DNA of 64,000 nt from Nilaparvata lugens (Eukaryota; Arthropoda; Insecta; Hemiptera; Delphacidae): assembly GCF_014356525.2 (NCBI RefSeq), contig NC_052507.1:50070107-50134106 (forward strand), read 5' to 3'. Made by a program: the position numbers and the translations under genes. Below the pieces are notes generated by a model that saw only the letters and a program-made list of their open reading frames with translations, ran no database searches and had not been told where the DNA came from. Positions 1-11,520 of the stretch are shown here, one piece after another (within the stretch, counting starts at the first letter, position 1; the number at the start of each line of letters is the position of its first letter).

Positions 1-8
1 TTTCGTTT

Positions 9-206
9 TCATTCCTTTATCTCATCATTTTCTCTATCTGTCTTTACTCTTTCAAACAAATTCTTGGTAAACTCTTCGTCGTAGCCTTCTGATTCGGTAA
101 TCAATTTACTTATTTGTACTATTCTTGAATTAATGGGCAGATCAATATTCAACTTTCCTGCTGTTTTCAGCAAGTCACACTTCTTCGACCTTACTAAATA
201 TGACAT
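9..206 (-). CDS. SAP-like N-terminal fragment, possibly retroelement gag
   Basis: A short open frame of about 65 codons counted from its first ATG. It is rich in Lys, Leu and Ile and has the helix-loop-helix feel of a SAP/SAP-like domain: a conserved-looking stretch around KCDLLKTAGKLNI followed by an Ile/Val helix and an acidic tail. Such modules often stand at the N terminus of arthropod retrotransposon Gag proteins. No zinc knuckle, protease or RT follows within the window, so this is at best an exon or a fragment. It may also be a chance frame. Confidence 0.25.
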   Translation of the reverse strand: MSYLVRSKKCDLLKTAGKLNIDLPINSRIVQISKLITESEGYDEEFTKNLFERVKTDRENDEIKE

Positions 207-534
207 TTTCCACACAAACCTTTCCGGTGTTCTATCCTGTTCAATTCAATCCAATCCCGGACGAGCCCTCAAAATGTAGGATATTATTCTTTAAATCAAT
301 ATACTGATACAAATCAATAAAACTCTCATTAATTCCACACATTCACATTTTACATTTCCTTAATCTAATCATTGAGCTTTTCTCCTAAAAAGTAACTTGT
401 TTATTTTTATTCTATCAACAATGTTGCTTTTTGAATTAATCACATGACTACTTCCATAATATGATGATTATATCATACGTCGAAATAGAATTACCAAAGC
501 TAAAATCTCATAATTATACTACAGATATATAACA

Positions 535-1172
535 GACTAGCCGTCAGGCTCGCTTCGCTCGCCATATCCGTCTAAAAAATGAGATCATCGTAAAAAAATG
601 GGACCCCGTAAAAAAATGTGATCAGCGGGCTCCGCTGTTGTCGGACCCCCGTAAAAAAATGAGATCAGCGGGCTCGCTTCGCTCGCCATATTAGGAATAT
701 AATATTCCCAGGAATAGCTCTGGTTGAAGTAGCAGTGCGCAATCAATTTTTCCGCGATAAATGCATTTCAATCTTCAACTTGGTGCCAACATAACAAAGT
801 CAACTCAACTTAATGCCAACCTGACAAAATTATTAATTCAGTTACCAGTTAACAACTGTTCCGAAGAGGTACTCTCTCTAGATTATAGTTCTATATTAAC
901 ACATGGTATGAACATTTTTCAATTATAATTGAGAGATTGAAATAAGAAGAATATACATGCTAAAAGACGAACTTTAAACCCTTAAAAACCACCCTTAGAG
1001 TTAAAATATTGCCAAAAGATTTCTTAGTGCGCCTCTAAAGGGCCAACTGAACATACCTTCCAAATTTGAACGATTTTGGTCCGGTAGATTTTTAGTTCTG
1101 CGAGTGAGCGATTCAGTCAGTCAGTCAGTTAGTCAGTGAGTGAGTGTCATTTCGCTTTTATATACGAGATAG
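535..1172 (+). repeat. Interspersed repeat, copy 1
   Basis: Opens with a motif containing GCCGTCAGGCTCGCTTCGCTCGCC and closes with GAGTGAGTGTCATTTCGCTTTTATA after short CAGT/GAGT runs. The same body, including GGAATAGCTCTG, CAACTTGGTGCCAAC and GCCTCTAAAGGGCCAACTGAACATACC, recurs at 41913-42556 and 48157-49334. This copy contains two internal repeats of a GATCAGCGGGCTC motif. It has no coding capacity and behaves like a non-autonomous element. I cannot assign the class: a Helitron-like or SINE-like origin are both possible. Confidence 0.8.
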
Positions 1173-1347
1173 ATATTATCTGGGATTACAAGTATCTGTG
1201 TTTCACTAAGTGTTTTCTGGATTCTATTTTGATCTTTCTTTTGAATATTTATTTTCATTTATGATTCACTTTTGAGGAATATCTATAATAACTTTCAATT
1301 CTTTTCAGTATCTGAATAATCTGTACAAACATTTAACTTTCTAAATA

Positions 1348-1515
1348 AAGCTGGGTTTACACCAAACTTAATCCTAATAGATTCTATTGGATTGAACGGT
1401 ACTTGACAAACACATATGTTCATCATATGTATGATAAGATAATGTTCAATCTAATAGAATCTATAGGGATCAAGTTATTTACATTTTGTTATTAACTTTG
1501 GTGTAGACGCAGCTT
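1348..1515. mobile_element. MITE-like foldback element, about 168 bp
   Basis: The two ends are inverted: the left end reads AAGCTGGGTTTACACCAAA and the right end, reverse complemented, reads AAGCTGCGTCTACACCAAA. A second inverted block, AATAGATTCTATTGGATTGAAC on the left against GTTCAATCTAATAGAATCTA on the right, extends the stem. There is no ORF. A target duplication is not clear. Size and symmetry fit a non-autonomous DNA transposon. Confidence 0.55.
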
Positions 1516-1786
1516 GAGAGATTTTGAGAGCTTAAGAGATTCTATATTTTTGATTTTCATGATGTAGCTTGATTTTTCTTGTTTTTTTACCTATCAAACT
1601 GTAAGAGGCGACATATACTCGATATCTTCTCGCTATTTTGTTGTCTCTTTTGTCATTCCTGGATTCCCGTTCTCTAGCAATAGATATGTTCATTGAGCAT
1701 CGCTTTTGTTAAGTTATATTGTGTGTGCTTCCAAATTCTAAATTCCAAATTCACTTTCGAAATTCATAGCACAGCACAGCATCACC

Positions 1787-4080
1787 TCATCTGTGAGGAT
1801 CTTTGAATACCTCTCTTCTGGGAGATTCACACGTTTTTTTCACATAATCGAGGTGCAGCTCCAGTGTGTACAGAAGAATGGGTGTCAATCCAGTATCCAA
1901 ATACAAAGCGAAATTCGGAGAGCATTTTGGGAGATTGAAAACCTTTCTCAAGAGAAATCGTTGCAGCATCTCAATTTTCTCCTGCCACTCATAGCCCCAC
2001 GCTTGTGCACTGTAACAAACAATACTTTTACAGGCTGCATTGAAAACATTCAACTTGCTGCTGAAATTCACCTCCTCACTTGCGATGATCCTGGAGAATG
2101 AGTTTAGTGCAAACTTTGCCTCAGCTACACTTGGATTAAAGTGTTTCTTCAGTGAGAGTGATGAAGTAAGTGTTATTCCAAGGTACTCGTAGCTATTAAC
2201 AACTTCTATTCTGCGACCCTTGTACCATCACTTCTCAAACTTAGCTGGCCTCCCACCATTTTTCCAAGTTGACAACAAGATTCCAGGTTGTGCAGTAATT
2301 TTCCGGTTTCTTATCATTTTCTGTAGAGATATTCTATTGGTAGCCAGGAGAACAATGTCTTCCGCTTAGGCGAGTAGTTTGATTCGAATGCCTCCTATGC
2401 TGATGCCGCCATTCATACTCTTATCGATGTCATTCATAAACAGGGAAAACAGGATAGGACTCAACAAGCAGTCTTGCTTCAACCCAGAGTGTGTATCAAA
2501 ATACTGAGAGCTCTTTCTGACTTCACACTGCTGCAGTCGCATCCCGATACAGACCCCTAATTGCACTTACAATCCTAGTCGACAGCCCATGTGCGTGTAG
2601 CTTGTGAAACAGAGCATTTCTGTCAATCCTGTCGAAGGCAGATGGAAAATCAACGAAGAATGCAAACATTTTTTGTCACTCAATGGAAAGTTGCATTCTC
2701 ACCAGATTCATGAGGGTATAGATATGGTCGACCGTTGAATATGTTTTTCTGAATCCAGCCTGGAAGACTTTCAATTTCTTGTTTTCCTCAACCCAAGCAG
2801 TCAGTCTCTCCAGAAGTGGCCCTGCTTACACTTTACCAATAGTATCTCCAAAAGATATACCTCTGTATTTTGATATCTCACTCACATCACCTTTCTTGAA
2901 AATAGGGAATATCACTGATTCCTTATAACCCTCTGGTACATCACCCAAACTAAAGATGCAGTTATACACTTCAAGCAGTTTTTCATAGAAAACTCCAGGC
3001 GCATTCTTGAAGAATTCATATGCCACCCTATCTTCTCCTGGAGCCTTATTATCTCTGCACCTTTCAACACTCTAGAAAGTTTTGTCATACTGGAATTTCT
3101 ATCAAGCTCCTCATCCAAGATGTATGTGTCTGCGCTGGAGATCGTATCACCACAGCTTGGCGGATTCAGCAACTCCTCAAAGTGAGTCTTCCATCTCTCA
3201 TTTGATATACTTCCATCAATGATCAATTGCTTGCCGATGAAGAGTCTTATCAATTTCCAAAATTCTTTTGAATTTTCCGCCATTAAGATTTCCTGAGTTG
3301 TAGGCTATTCCTCCAATACTGACTTTTTTATCCAAGCAGAGCGACTTATAAAGTTTGTTTCGTTCTCTGTATTGCCTTCCAATCTCCTCTGAATTAGTTC
3401 TTCAGAATAATCTCAAGAGCTTCATTACCTTGGCACGTACACTTTGACACTCTGAGTCAAACCACTTCTGCTTGAATTTCTCTCCAAGGCAGTTACAGTG
3501 ACGTTGCGAGCATGCACAGATTATCTCTAAAAATTACTTCTTATCTACCTCAACCTCATCAGCCCACAACTTCTTTGCTGGTTGTTGAGAAATATTCCTC
3601 TGATAAAGCTGTTTCTAATTGTTATCTCATTTCAATTCAGGCAATAACATTAAATGTGAGTCAGTGTCTGTCGTGAAAGTTTTGAGTTTGACCACTATTG
3701 GGAAGTGATCTGAGAAAAATTCGTCGTCCACCATGAAGTCGCTAATCACCTCCAATGAGTTGCATGTTGCTGCACACAAATCAATTTCTGATGATACTTG
3801 ACCTCCATAAAAATAAATTTTGTTGCAATTGTGTTGGTGAGGAATTTTCCTGCTATTTCTCCTTTCTTAAATCCATAAAAACATCCTCCACTTGCTCTCT
3901 TTCATAGCTACAGCTTTTTGCTGCAGGTATCCATCTACATCCAAGCTCCGGAAAACACTCTTGAAATTATATAAAATCAGCTTCTTCATCTACAAATGTT
4001 TCATAAAAAAATATTAATTCGAAAATTTTCTCCAGGAATTGCGCAAATCCAGGATAACATGGTTTACTTTTTCATCCTGC
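1787..4080 (-). pseudogene. Decayed non-LTR retrotransposon (LINE) ORF2
   Basis: Successive minus-strand frames give RT-like pieces in the right order. At 3283-2912 is the pre-RT linker, at 3026-2826 a piece resembling RT motifs 1-2 (GYKESVIFPIFKKGDVS, YRGISFG), at 2566-2366 the piece LLSPILFSLFMNDI that precedes the catalytic box, and at 2071-1787 the C-terminal region with a CYSAQAWGYEW segment. Endonuclease-like sequence probably continues to about 4080. Stops and frameshifts separate every block, so no functional enzyme remains. The clade is not resolved. Confidence 0.65.
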
Positions 4081-5515
4081 AGTATTATAGGCTAGGACGC
4101 TAACTTGCGTCTATATGCGAATATATATACATAAATATATATATATATTATATAAAATCTCGCGCTAAAATACCTCAATGGCAGCTTTTAATTTCAAGTA
4201 AGAGCTAGCATTGGGAACGCATAGGCATTGTGGGTCCATACCTCTTTAATGTCTTTTATCTAACTGATAAGAAAAAAAACATCATATCCGGTTCGTTCAC
4301 TGATCAGCTCATCATACTTTTCTACCGATTGAAAAGAACGTAAACAGAGTAGCTGACCGTAAATATACATGGCTGAATACAAGGTTGTTTACAAAATATA
4401 ATTAACTCCATTATAATGTATTTGGGAGCAGAGAAATGCATGATTACATATAAATTCAATAACACTTGAAATATCTTACAAAGAATTAAAAATAACTACA
4501 ATCACTTGCTGGTTTTCCATTTTAATTGAACATACAATCAAGTAGGTTAGATTCTAGTTTTGTTTACAAATATGAGCAGTAGAGGAAACATCTGTCAGTC
4601 ATGACTCATGAGCAACCGTTCAGCCACAGAATACATACAGAATGGAAAGTATCAATCTAACAAAGACTTGAGTGCACCAAGACCACGACACGTGACTGCA
4701 CCATCTTGTTAAAAATTAAAATTACCGCTATATTACAATTCTACACTTTCTTTCAAGATGGCGGATTCTGGCATCAGTATACTAGCCGATCTTCCATTCT
4801 GTGGTTCAGCGCCACAGATCTGTAATCACTCATCTGTGATCAGGTTTTTTACTGGACGTAAAAAAAACAGGATGGCATTGATCAGTGGCTTTGAACGCAA
4901 CCAACCATTGATACTGATGAGCGCGAATAATAATATCATGACTGCAGAACATAAAAATGAAACCAAAGACCTTAAGGATGCATTTATTGGTCGGATGACT
5001 TCATGGTCTTTGATTGAAACTATAGACCTTATACATAGAAATAGACACGGCTTCTCCAGACATCTGTGTAATCCACTTGTCAGCTGATTGATTATGAATA
5101 ATTCTATAGTCCGATTAATCCTATCTTCAGATTGGATGATAATTATATAAGGTGATATCGGAGTATGGAGGAATTCTTTTTCTTTTCATATTATCCTTAA
5201 AATACAAAATTTCGAAAATAAACCTTGTGTATATATCGACGCGCAGTTGAAAAAGGAATATCCTTGCCGAATTTCATCGAATTCTATCAACTCGTTTGGC
5301 CGTAATTGCATTACATACATACATACAGACAACAGAGAATCTGAGTTAGAACATAGACCTCACTACGTTCGGTTAACAGACGCACAGCGATTTCGGTCTC
5401 TAGTCAAAAGTGGGAGCTCGCTAACGATCTTTCAATTATCATATTTATATTCCTCAACTTGTTCTTAGGAATGTTCCAAAAAATGAGTGGCTGTGACTAT
5501 TACAATTAGCTATTA
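4081..5515. other. No gene recognised
   Basis: AT-rich sequence with a short TA/ATAT run near 4115-4155. At 5225-5470 there is a repeat-like stretch (GCCGAATTTCATCGAATTCTATC, then CATACATACATACAGAC) of the kind seen in dispersed insect repeats, but no second copy lies in this window. Open frames here show no domain signal. Confidence 0.5.
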
Positions 5516-5782
5516 GCATAGAGAAACGATAGCATAAGTAGATATCCCATGGTATAGGGCGTTTATGTCGCAACTTTTACTGTTATCCCAAGCCGATAGT
5601 TCACGTAGCTCTTTCCTATGCAGCTGGTAGTCTCTCAAATTGTGCCGTTCATACACTCTCACCCCAACAAAACAGTAAAAATTGACAATAATCGGCAATA
5701 ATCGGCTTGAGATAACAGTAAAAGTTGCAACATAAATTTCCTATACCATGGGATATCTACTTACGCTATTGTTTCTCTATGC
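5516..5782. mobile_element. Foldback MITE, 267 bp, with TATTA target duplication
   Basis: The two ends form terminal inverted repeats of about 83 bp starting GCATAGAGAAAC. The arms share blocks such as AAGTAGATATCCCATGGTAT and GCAACTTTTACTGTTATC with only a few mismatches. The element is flanked on both sides by TATTA (5511-5515 and 5783-5787), read as a 5-bp target-site duplication. There is no coding capacity. The small ORFs that cross it are products of the inverted arms. Confidence 0.8.
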
Positions 5783-6769
5783 TATTATTCAATTTAAATA
5801 TAAATTTATATTCAATTTCATCTTATATGCACATCGAAGAGCTGTGTTTCTCTCTTCAATTGAATATTATTCCCAAATCCATTTAAAACATTATTTTGTG
5901 GAGAATCGCATCAGCTATTGCTGGGAACAAATTCTCTGGAACTCAATGGAAAGTGAATATATTGAGAATTAGAAATACAATTCAAATGTCATATTGAGAA
6001 AGAACCTTATCTGAGAAATACCTCATGTTTCAAAACAGGATTAAGAAAAGCCTCTCGTTAGTAGTATGAGGTTCGGAGTTTTTCAAATTTATCAAGCGAC
6101 TCATGTCGTTCATAGGTAATAACTAATAGCTTTTTCTTATTCTTCCGTTTAAAATAATATTGTGAAACGGTGCAGTGTCCAAGGAAGTAGAGGCTATTAA
6201 AAACGAAAAATCCTGTTTTAAAGTCGGATAAGCCGATGTGGCTGAGGTAGGAGTCCGGTCTGGAAGAGGAAGAGATTGACACAGTGGAAAAATAGCGACC
6301 AGTGAGGTCTTGGAGAGCAGAGCAGAGCGTTACACTGCCAGTCACTTGGGAAAATGAGATTAAAGGGATTAAGGAAGTAGCCACGGTCTTTGGGGTAGCG
6401 TCCAACTCCACTTTCATTTAGTCACTTTTATATCGAGTATTGAAGAAGGGCAAGGATTTGGAAGAAAGAGAGAGAGAGTGGGAATAACGAGTTTCAAGAG
6501 AGTGTGCCGAGCACTATTCTTAATTCAGGCCTTTTCCCAAGTTATAATAGTACATTTAAAACGCAATAGACTAGAGCCATTATTGTAAGTGAGTTAGCGA
6601 AATAAATTATTTTCTCTCTCTATTATGAACGACCATGACTTCGAGTTTCCCATGATAGATATTTAAAAATTGTGGCTCCGAGTCGTTGAGGAATGTAGAT
6701 TATGGAATTATCTCTAAAACTTAGCCTTCTTGTCGCGACATGGAGTGCGATACGCTGGTAAACAGCAAG
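5783..6769. other. No gene recognised
   Basis: Non-repetitive AT-rich DNA. A 119-codon minus-strand frame at 6058-6417 has no recognisable domain, and its composition is not convincing as coding. Confidence 0.4.
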
Positions 6770-7720
6770 CATTGAAATTATAACAAACCACCGATTTTGC
6801 AGTTACTATGGTCCAAAGGCTCTTGAAGCCACGCGACGATTGGTCAAATTGATTCCCTTCGCCCAATAGGAGACCTGTTTCTAAATACAGTAGTGGGGGG
6901 ATTCCCCAGCCGCGAGACCAGATTACGTTTTGGAGGACACTTTGCTAGGAGCACTACGAGAGTAAAGATGTAGTCATTATGTTTCGCCCTTTTTGGGCAA
7001 GTTTATAAGTTTATATCATTAGTTAATGTAGGAGCTAGTTTTATTTTTATTAAAGTTTAAATTTTCTAGTAGTGCCATGTCCTGAAAGGTTTAATTGTGT
7101 TTCTTCATCATGTACGAATAATTGTTTCTTCAAATAACCGCTAAGGTACGTAAAATAAAGTTAAAATATGATTTAGGGAATTTAATTCATTGGAACTTCC
7201 AAAAGAGTATTGTATTAACAAAGCCTGTTATTTTTCAAGTTAATAATATTGATTGAGAATAATCCTTTTGATTTTATTAGTGGTGGAAGATACTTATAAA
7301 TTTTTTCTAAAGAAGTATAGAAAGTTTTCAGTTACGTTACATTTGAGTTATTGTTTCTGGAGATATATTATCATAGAGTATTGCTGAAAGTCAGGAAGAT
7401 AGCCTTTAAATTGGAATGGAATTTTTGAGATTATGTTCATATTGAGTTTAAGACTCAATTTTATATTTTCCGTGTTTTCTCATGGCGTTAAGGCTTTTAA
7501 CTGAACGCTAATTTATTAAATTATAACAGAACTTTTGAATTATTTGTGAAGAAAGATCCATTAATTCTGATACAAAGAATCAGTAGTTTAAAGATAAAAA
7601 TCTATATAAAATGAGGATTCCAATAGAATGAGAGAATTTAATTAATTGTAATCAATAGATAACTCCTGTTTTAGCTTTTGATGAATTGTAGGAAGAGTTA
7701 GAAATTAATGCTATAATACA
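6770..7720 (+). repeat. Left half of a duplicated segment, split by the Polinton
   Basis: Blocks here match 29940-30545 in the same order and orientation: GATTTTGCAG, the CGCGACGATTGGTCAAAT region, GAGACCAGATTACGTTTTGGAG, TGTGAAGAAAGATCCATTAATTC and ATAGATAACTCCTGTTTTAG. Divergence is considerable, with many substitutions and small indels. The continuation of the paralog lies on the far side of the Polinton at 28085-28650. Confidence 0.7.
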
Positions 7721-7845
7721 TTCATTTAAAGCGGTTCATGTGTGTCCCCAAACCAACTTCATGTACTACCACCACTTTGGTTCCGCAATTTTATGTAACA
7801 CCGCTTCAAGACACCAGTAGAGGGACTTTGGGATCTAAGACTGAC

Positions 7846-8317
7846 TTTTTTGCTCCAAAACCCCCTCCCCCCTCTCCCCCCTCGTCCATCCCGCCTCCCC
7901 TTCCCCCCGCCTGTAGGTTGGGGGGTGTTCTAAAAATAGATTTCCCCTTCCCCTTGCCCAGTGGTGGTGAGGGGGTTGAAAAGAGAGAGATATATCTTTC
8001 TCTCTCTCTCTCTCTTTCTAAAAATAGATTTCCCCTTCCCCTTGTCCAGTGGCGGTGAGGGGGATGAAAAGAGATATCTCTCTCTCTCTCTCTTTCTCAC
8101 CCCTTCCCCTTGTCCAGTGGTGGTGAGGGGGTTGAAAAGAGATATCTCTCTCTCTCTCTCTCTCCCCTTCCCCTTGCCCAGGTGAGGGAAAAAATCTCTT
8201 TGAGAGGGAAAAATCCCCTCTCTATACTGACAGATTAAAGTGAATCCATATTTCTAGTGCTATACTGACAAATTGAAGTGAATGCTGGATGAGGGAAAAA
8301 AATATCTTTGAGAGGGA
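7846..8317 (+). repeat. Polinton left TIR, outer part
   Basis: Reverse complement of the outer part of the right TIR (to 28019). It contains three GC-rich blocks of CCCCTTCCCCTTG(C/T)CCAGTGG(T/C)GGTGAGGGG alternating with (CT)n/(GA)n runs. The AT-richer repeat AGTGAATCCATATTTCTAGTGC with GAGGGAAAAAT follows. The outermost 70 bp differ from the right copy by an extra C/T-rich insertion. ORFs across this stretch are low-complexity artefacts. Confidence 0.9.
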
Positions 8318-11046
8318 CTGACTTTCTATCAAACTGATTGCAAATTGAATCATTACGGGTTGATGAGTTTATTGAAGACCTAGGTCAGTGCTTAGAAAAA
8401 TTGAAAGATAGAGATAACACTATTTTGATCGGCGACATAAATATTAATAAAAATCTAAATACAAATCTTGTAAATGAATACTGTAGCTTACTGCATTTAA
8501 ACGGTTTCCAATCTTATATCAATAAATCAACTAGAATTCAAGGTAATTCAGTATCCTGTCTTGATCATATTTTCTATAAGAGTAGGAAACCTAAATCTGA
8601 AGAGATCTAGGCGTTATTTTTAAAACAAGCATCACGGACCACTTCGGAATAGGCCTTGTTGTGGGGTTCTTGGACCTCACACTCGAACCTAAAGAGCAAG
8701 TGAAATTCATTGAAAAAATAAATTATCCACAGCTAATTGATGTTCTAAAAAAAGAATCTTGGATTGTATAATGAAGGGGTGTGACTTGGAAAATCTAACA
8801 GAAATTTTTATTAATAGACTAAATGAACATATAAATACTGCTAAAACTAAAGTTAATCTGCGGCATAAACTACAACCATTAAAGAATTGGATGAGCGTGA
8901 ATTTGATCAACTGCATAAGAAGACGAGACAAAATGTATAAAAATATGGCAAAACAACCCCTAAACCTTGAACTAAGGAACAAATACACTAGATATAGAAA
9001 CATACTGAGGAATCTAATAAAGAAAGCTAAACAGGATTATTTCAAAAATAAAATAGCACAAAATAAAACAAACTGTAGAAAATTATGGAGTTGTATTAAT
9101 GAATTACTTGACAAAAAAACTAGGAACACTAATATTAAAATTGAGCCCACCATACTCAACAAGCATTTTTCTGAAGTGGGTAAGACCTATGCTGAGAGAT
9201 TGCAATTGAATTCTATCCCAAGAAATATAAACAAGCAAATTTTCCTGAAACCCATATAAATTCTCCTAACTCCTTTTTCTTTTATCCAACGAATGAACAT
9301 GAATAATAAACACAGTAAGGACTCTAAAAGATAATTCTTCACCGGGTATTGACAAAATCAGCAATAAATGTTTAAGAAATATATCCAATTATATAGCAAA
9401 ACCTTTAGCTTTTATTATAAACGAATGTTTCAAACATGGACACTTTCCTCAGGAGTTTAAAGTTGCAAGGGTTGTTCCACTATATAAGGCGGGAAATGTA
9501 AATGATCCATCAAACTACAGACCAATAAGCTTACTTTGCAGTTTATCAAAGGTTATGGAGAAGGTAATAAAAATAAGACTTATAAACTATCTAGATAACC
9601 ATAACATTATAAATAAAAATCAATATGGGTTTCAGGCTGGGAAGAGTACACAAGATGCCATATCACATCTCTTAAACATTGTTACTGAGAATTTTACAAG
9701 TAGTAGGAAGACTCTTACAGTTTTTTTGGATCTGGCGAAAGCCTTCGATACAATACCTCACAAAAACTGTTAACAAAGTTGGAAAACCTAGGAATTAGGG
9801 GTATAGCTCTAAAATTGTTTGAAAATTATTTAAAGGATAGAACACAAATAATAACTATTGGTGACAAGACAGATCAAACAAATTTATCAGGATATGGTGT
9901 ACCACAGGGTACGGTGCTTTCTCCGATACTATTCCTCATTTATATAAATGACCTACTAAATTTGAGTACTGATAAAAGAACGCTTATCTCGTTTGCCGAT
10001 GATACCACGGTAACATTTACAGGTACATCATGGGGGGATGTATATGCTCTTGCAGCTGAGGGATTGAGCATCGTTGAGTCTTGGTTGAATGAAAATACAC
10101 TCACACTCAATCACAAAAAAAGTACATATATAACTTTTTCACCAAATGCTAGGACTCAGCCTATAAATCTGACCTTGAAGTTGCATTCTCCTTCCTGCAG
10201 TCTGCCTGCATCAACCCCTTGCCGGTGTGCAGTACTGGATAAAACAGACTCTGCCAAGTACCTTGGGATTATTATTGATTCACATCTTAGATGGAACTGT
10301 CAAATTGATGATAAATGTAAAAAGCTAAAATATTTAATATATAGATTTCACAGAATTAGTTTGATTAATGATAAAAGTATTTCAAGTTGCTTTATACTGC
10401 TTACGTTCAATCCATCTTGCAGTATGGTTTACTGGCGTGGGGTGGTGCGGTGGGTTGTCACATAGGTAGGTTGTTTGTGGTGCAAAAGCATATTATGAGA
10501 GCAGCGTTGGGTAAGCCCAGACTCTACCCAAGCTCAGAGTTATTTAGAGAATTGATGTTCTGACTCTAAGACAGCTATATATTAAAAGTCTAATTCAGTA
10601 TGCAGATAAAAATAGAATTCAACATGATATCCGTGAAACCCCGTACAACCTAAGAAATTTGACAGTGGTCCAAAACAGAGTTGACCTAAATGTTTGTCGA
10701 TATCAATTCAGTTACAGAGTTAATAGATTAATAAATGTTGTGCCTAGTAGAATTATTAAAATAAGCTGTAAGAAACATAACTCTAAGGAAGTGGATAATT
10801 GGATAAAAACAAATGATCTTATTGTATGGTGATCTGAGTTTGTCAGGTACCTATTTCTTGTCTACCGATTTTTTAAGAGTTGTGGAGGATTTCCGTTGTG
10901 TTTCTGTATTGAACTTACTTAATTTTCAAAACTCAATATTTCATTTTGTAGTTTGTGTATTTCTGTCTGTCTGAAGTGTTCTCATAACTATGTCTTATTC
11001 TATTTGTAGGAATACTTAATAATGTAGAAAAATATAAGTAATATAA

Positions 11047-11077
<31 letters not shown>

Positions 11078-11320
11078 TAATATAAGTGAATATATAAATG
11101 TTGAAATATATTTCACATAAGAAAAATAATCAAAATAGTTTATGCATTGTTTTTGCTTAGAATAGTTCGCCTTCTTGCTGCTTTGTTGTGATCAGAATTT
11201 ATATAGACTCCTTCCTGCGCTCAGGTTTTTACCTTTGCAGGGAGATATTTCTTCATAGACTAATGTAATATTTCTGTTTCTGTGAATGTATTTTTTGAGG
11301 AAATTTGATTTTGAAAATTT
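8318..11320 (+). mobile_element. 5'-truncated non-LTR retrotransposon nested in the Polinton TIR
   Basis: It interrupts the TIR: the sequence before 8318 resumes at 11321, and GAGGGA occurs at both junctions (8312-8317 and 11321-11326), read as a short target duplication. The insert starts in the C-terminal part of the endonuclease domain, so it is 5'-truncated. It ends in about 490 bp of AT-rich 3' UTR with a TA run at 11045-11085. No clean poly-A tail is seen. A related copy lies on the minus strand at 38540-41110. Confidence 0.88.
8338..10831 (+). pseudogene. LINE ORF2 (endonuclease C-terminus and RT), frameshifted
   Basis: Frames in order: 8338-8610 carries the end of the apurinic-type endonuclease (ILIGDININ, SCLDHIFYKS). 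8759-9259 is the linker. 9555-9773 carries RT motifs (YGFQAGKSTQDAI, FLDLAKAFDTIPH). 9779-10465 carries YGVPQGTVLSPILFLIYIND and the catalytic FADD box (SFADDTTVTF), then the thumb-like YLGIIID region. Further C-terminal sequence runs on to about 10831 in another frame. At least four frame changes or stops separate the parts, so it is inactive, although the catalytic motifs survive. The motif style is Jockey/CR1-like; the clade is not proven. Confidence 0.85.
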
Positions 11321-11520
11321 GAGGGAAAAATTCCCTTGGTGACAGATTAAAGTGAATCCATATTACTACATCTATACTGACAGATTAAAGTGAATCCATA
11401 TTTCTAATGCTATACTGACAAATTAAAGTGAATGCTAGATGAGGGAAAAAATCTCTTTGAGAGGGAAAAATTCTCTACTGTCAAATTAAAGTGAATCCAT
11501 ATTTCTAATGCTATACTGAC
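11321..11520 (+). repeat. Polinton left TIR, inner part
   Basis: Resumes the TIR after the LINE. It holds GACAGATTAAAGTGAATCC / TACTGACAAATTAAAGTG repeats and GAGGGAAAAATTC blocks that match the right TIR in reverse complement. The left TIR has one fewer of the roughly 150-bp units than the right TIR. Similarity fades after about 11520. Confidence 0.85.

Noticed and set aside
4758..5087. 109-codon frame with a good ATG context (AAGATGG)
   Set aside because: No recognisable domain, no promoter or splice signals, and composition like the non-coding surroundings. Not supported enough to list as a gene.
6058..6417. 119-codon minus-strand frame
   Set aside because: No domain, and the Ser/Thr/Phe-rich text does not look like a conserved protein.
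7738..8185. Pro/Ser-rich and Leu/Ser-rich frames across the left TIR, mirrored at 27676-28051
   Set aside because: Low-complexity (CT)n/(GA)n and C-rich blocks of the inverted repeats translate into apparent ORFs; no domain and mirrored on both TIRs.
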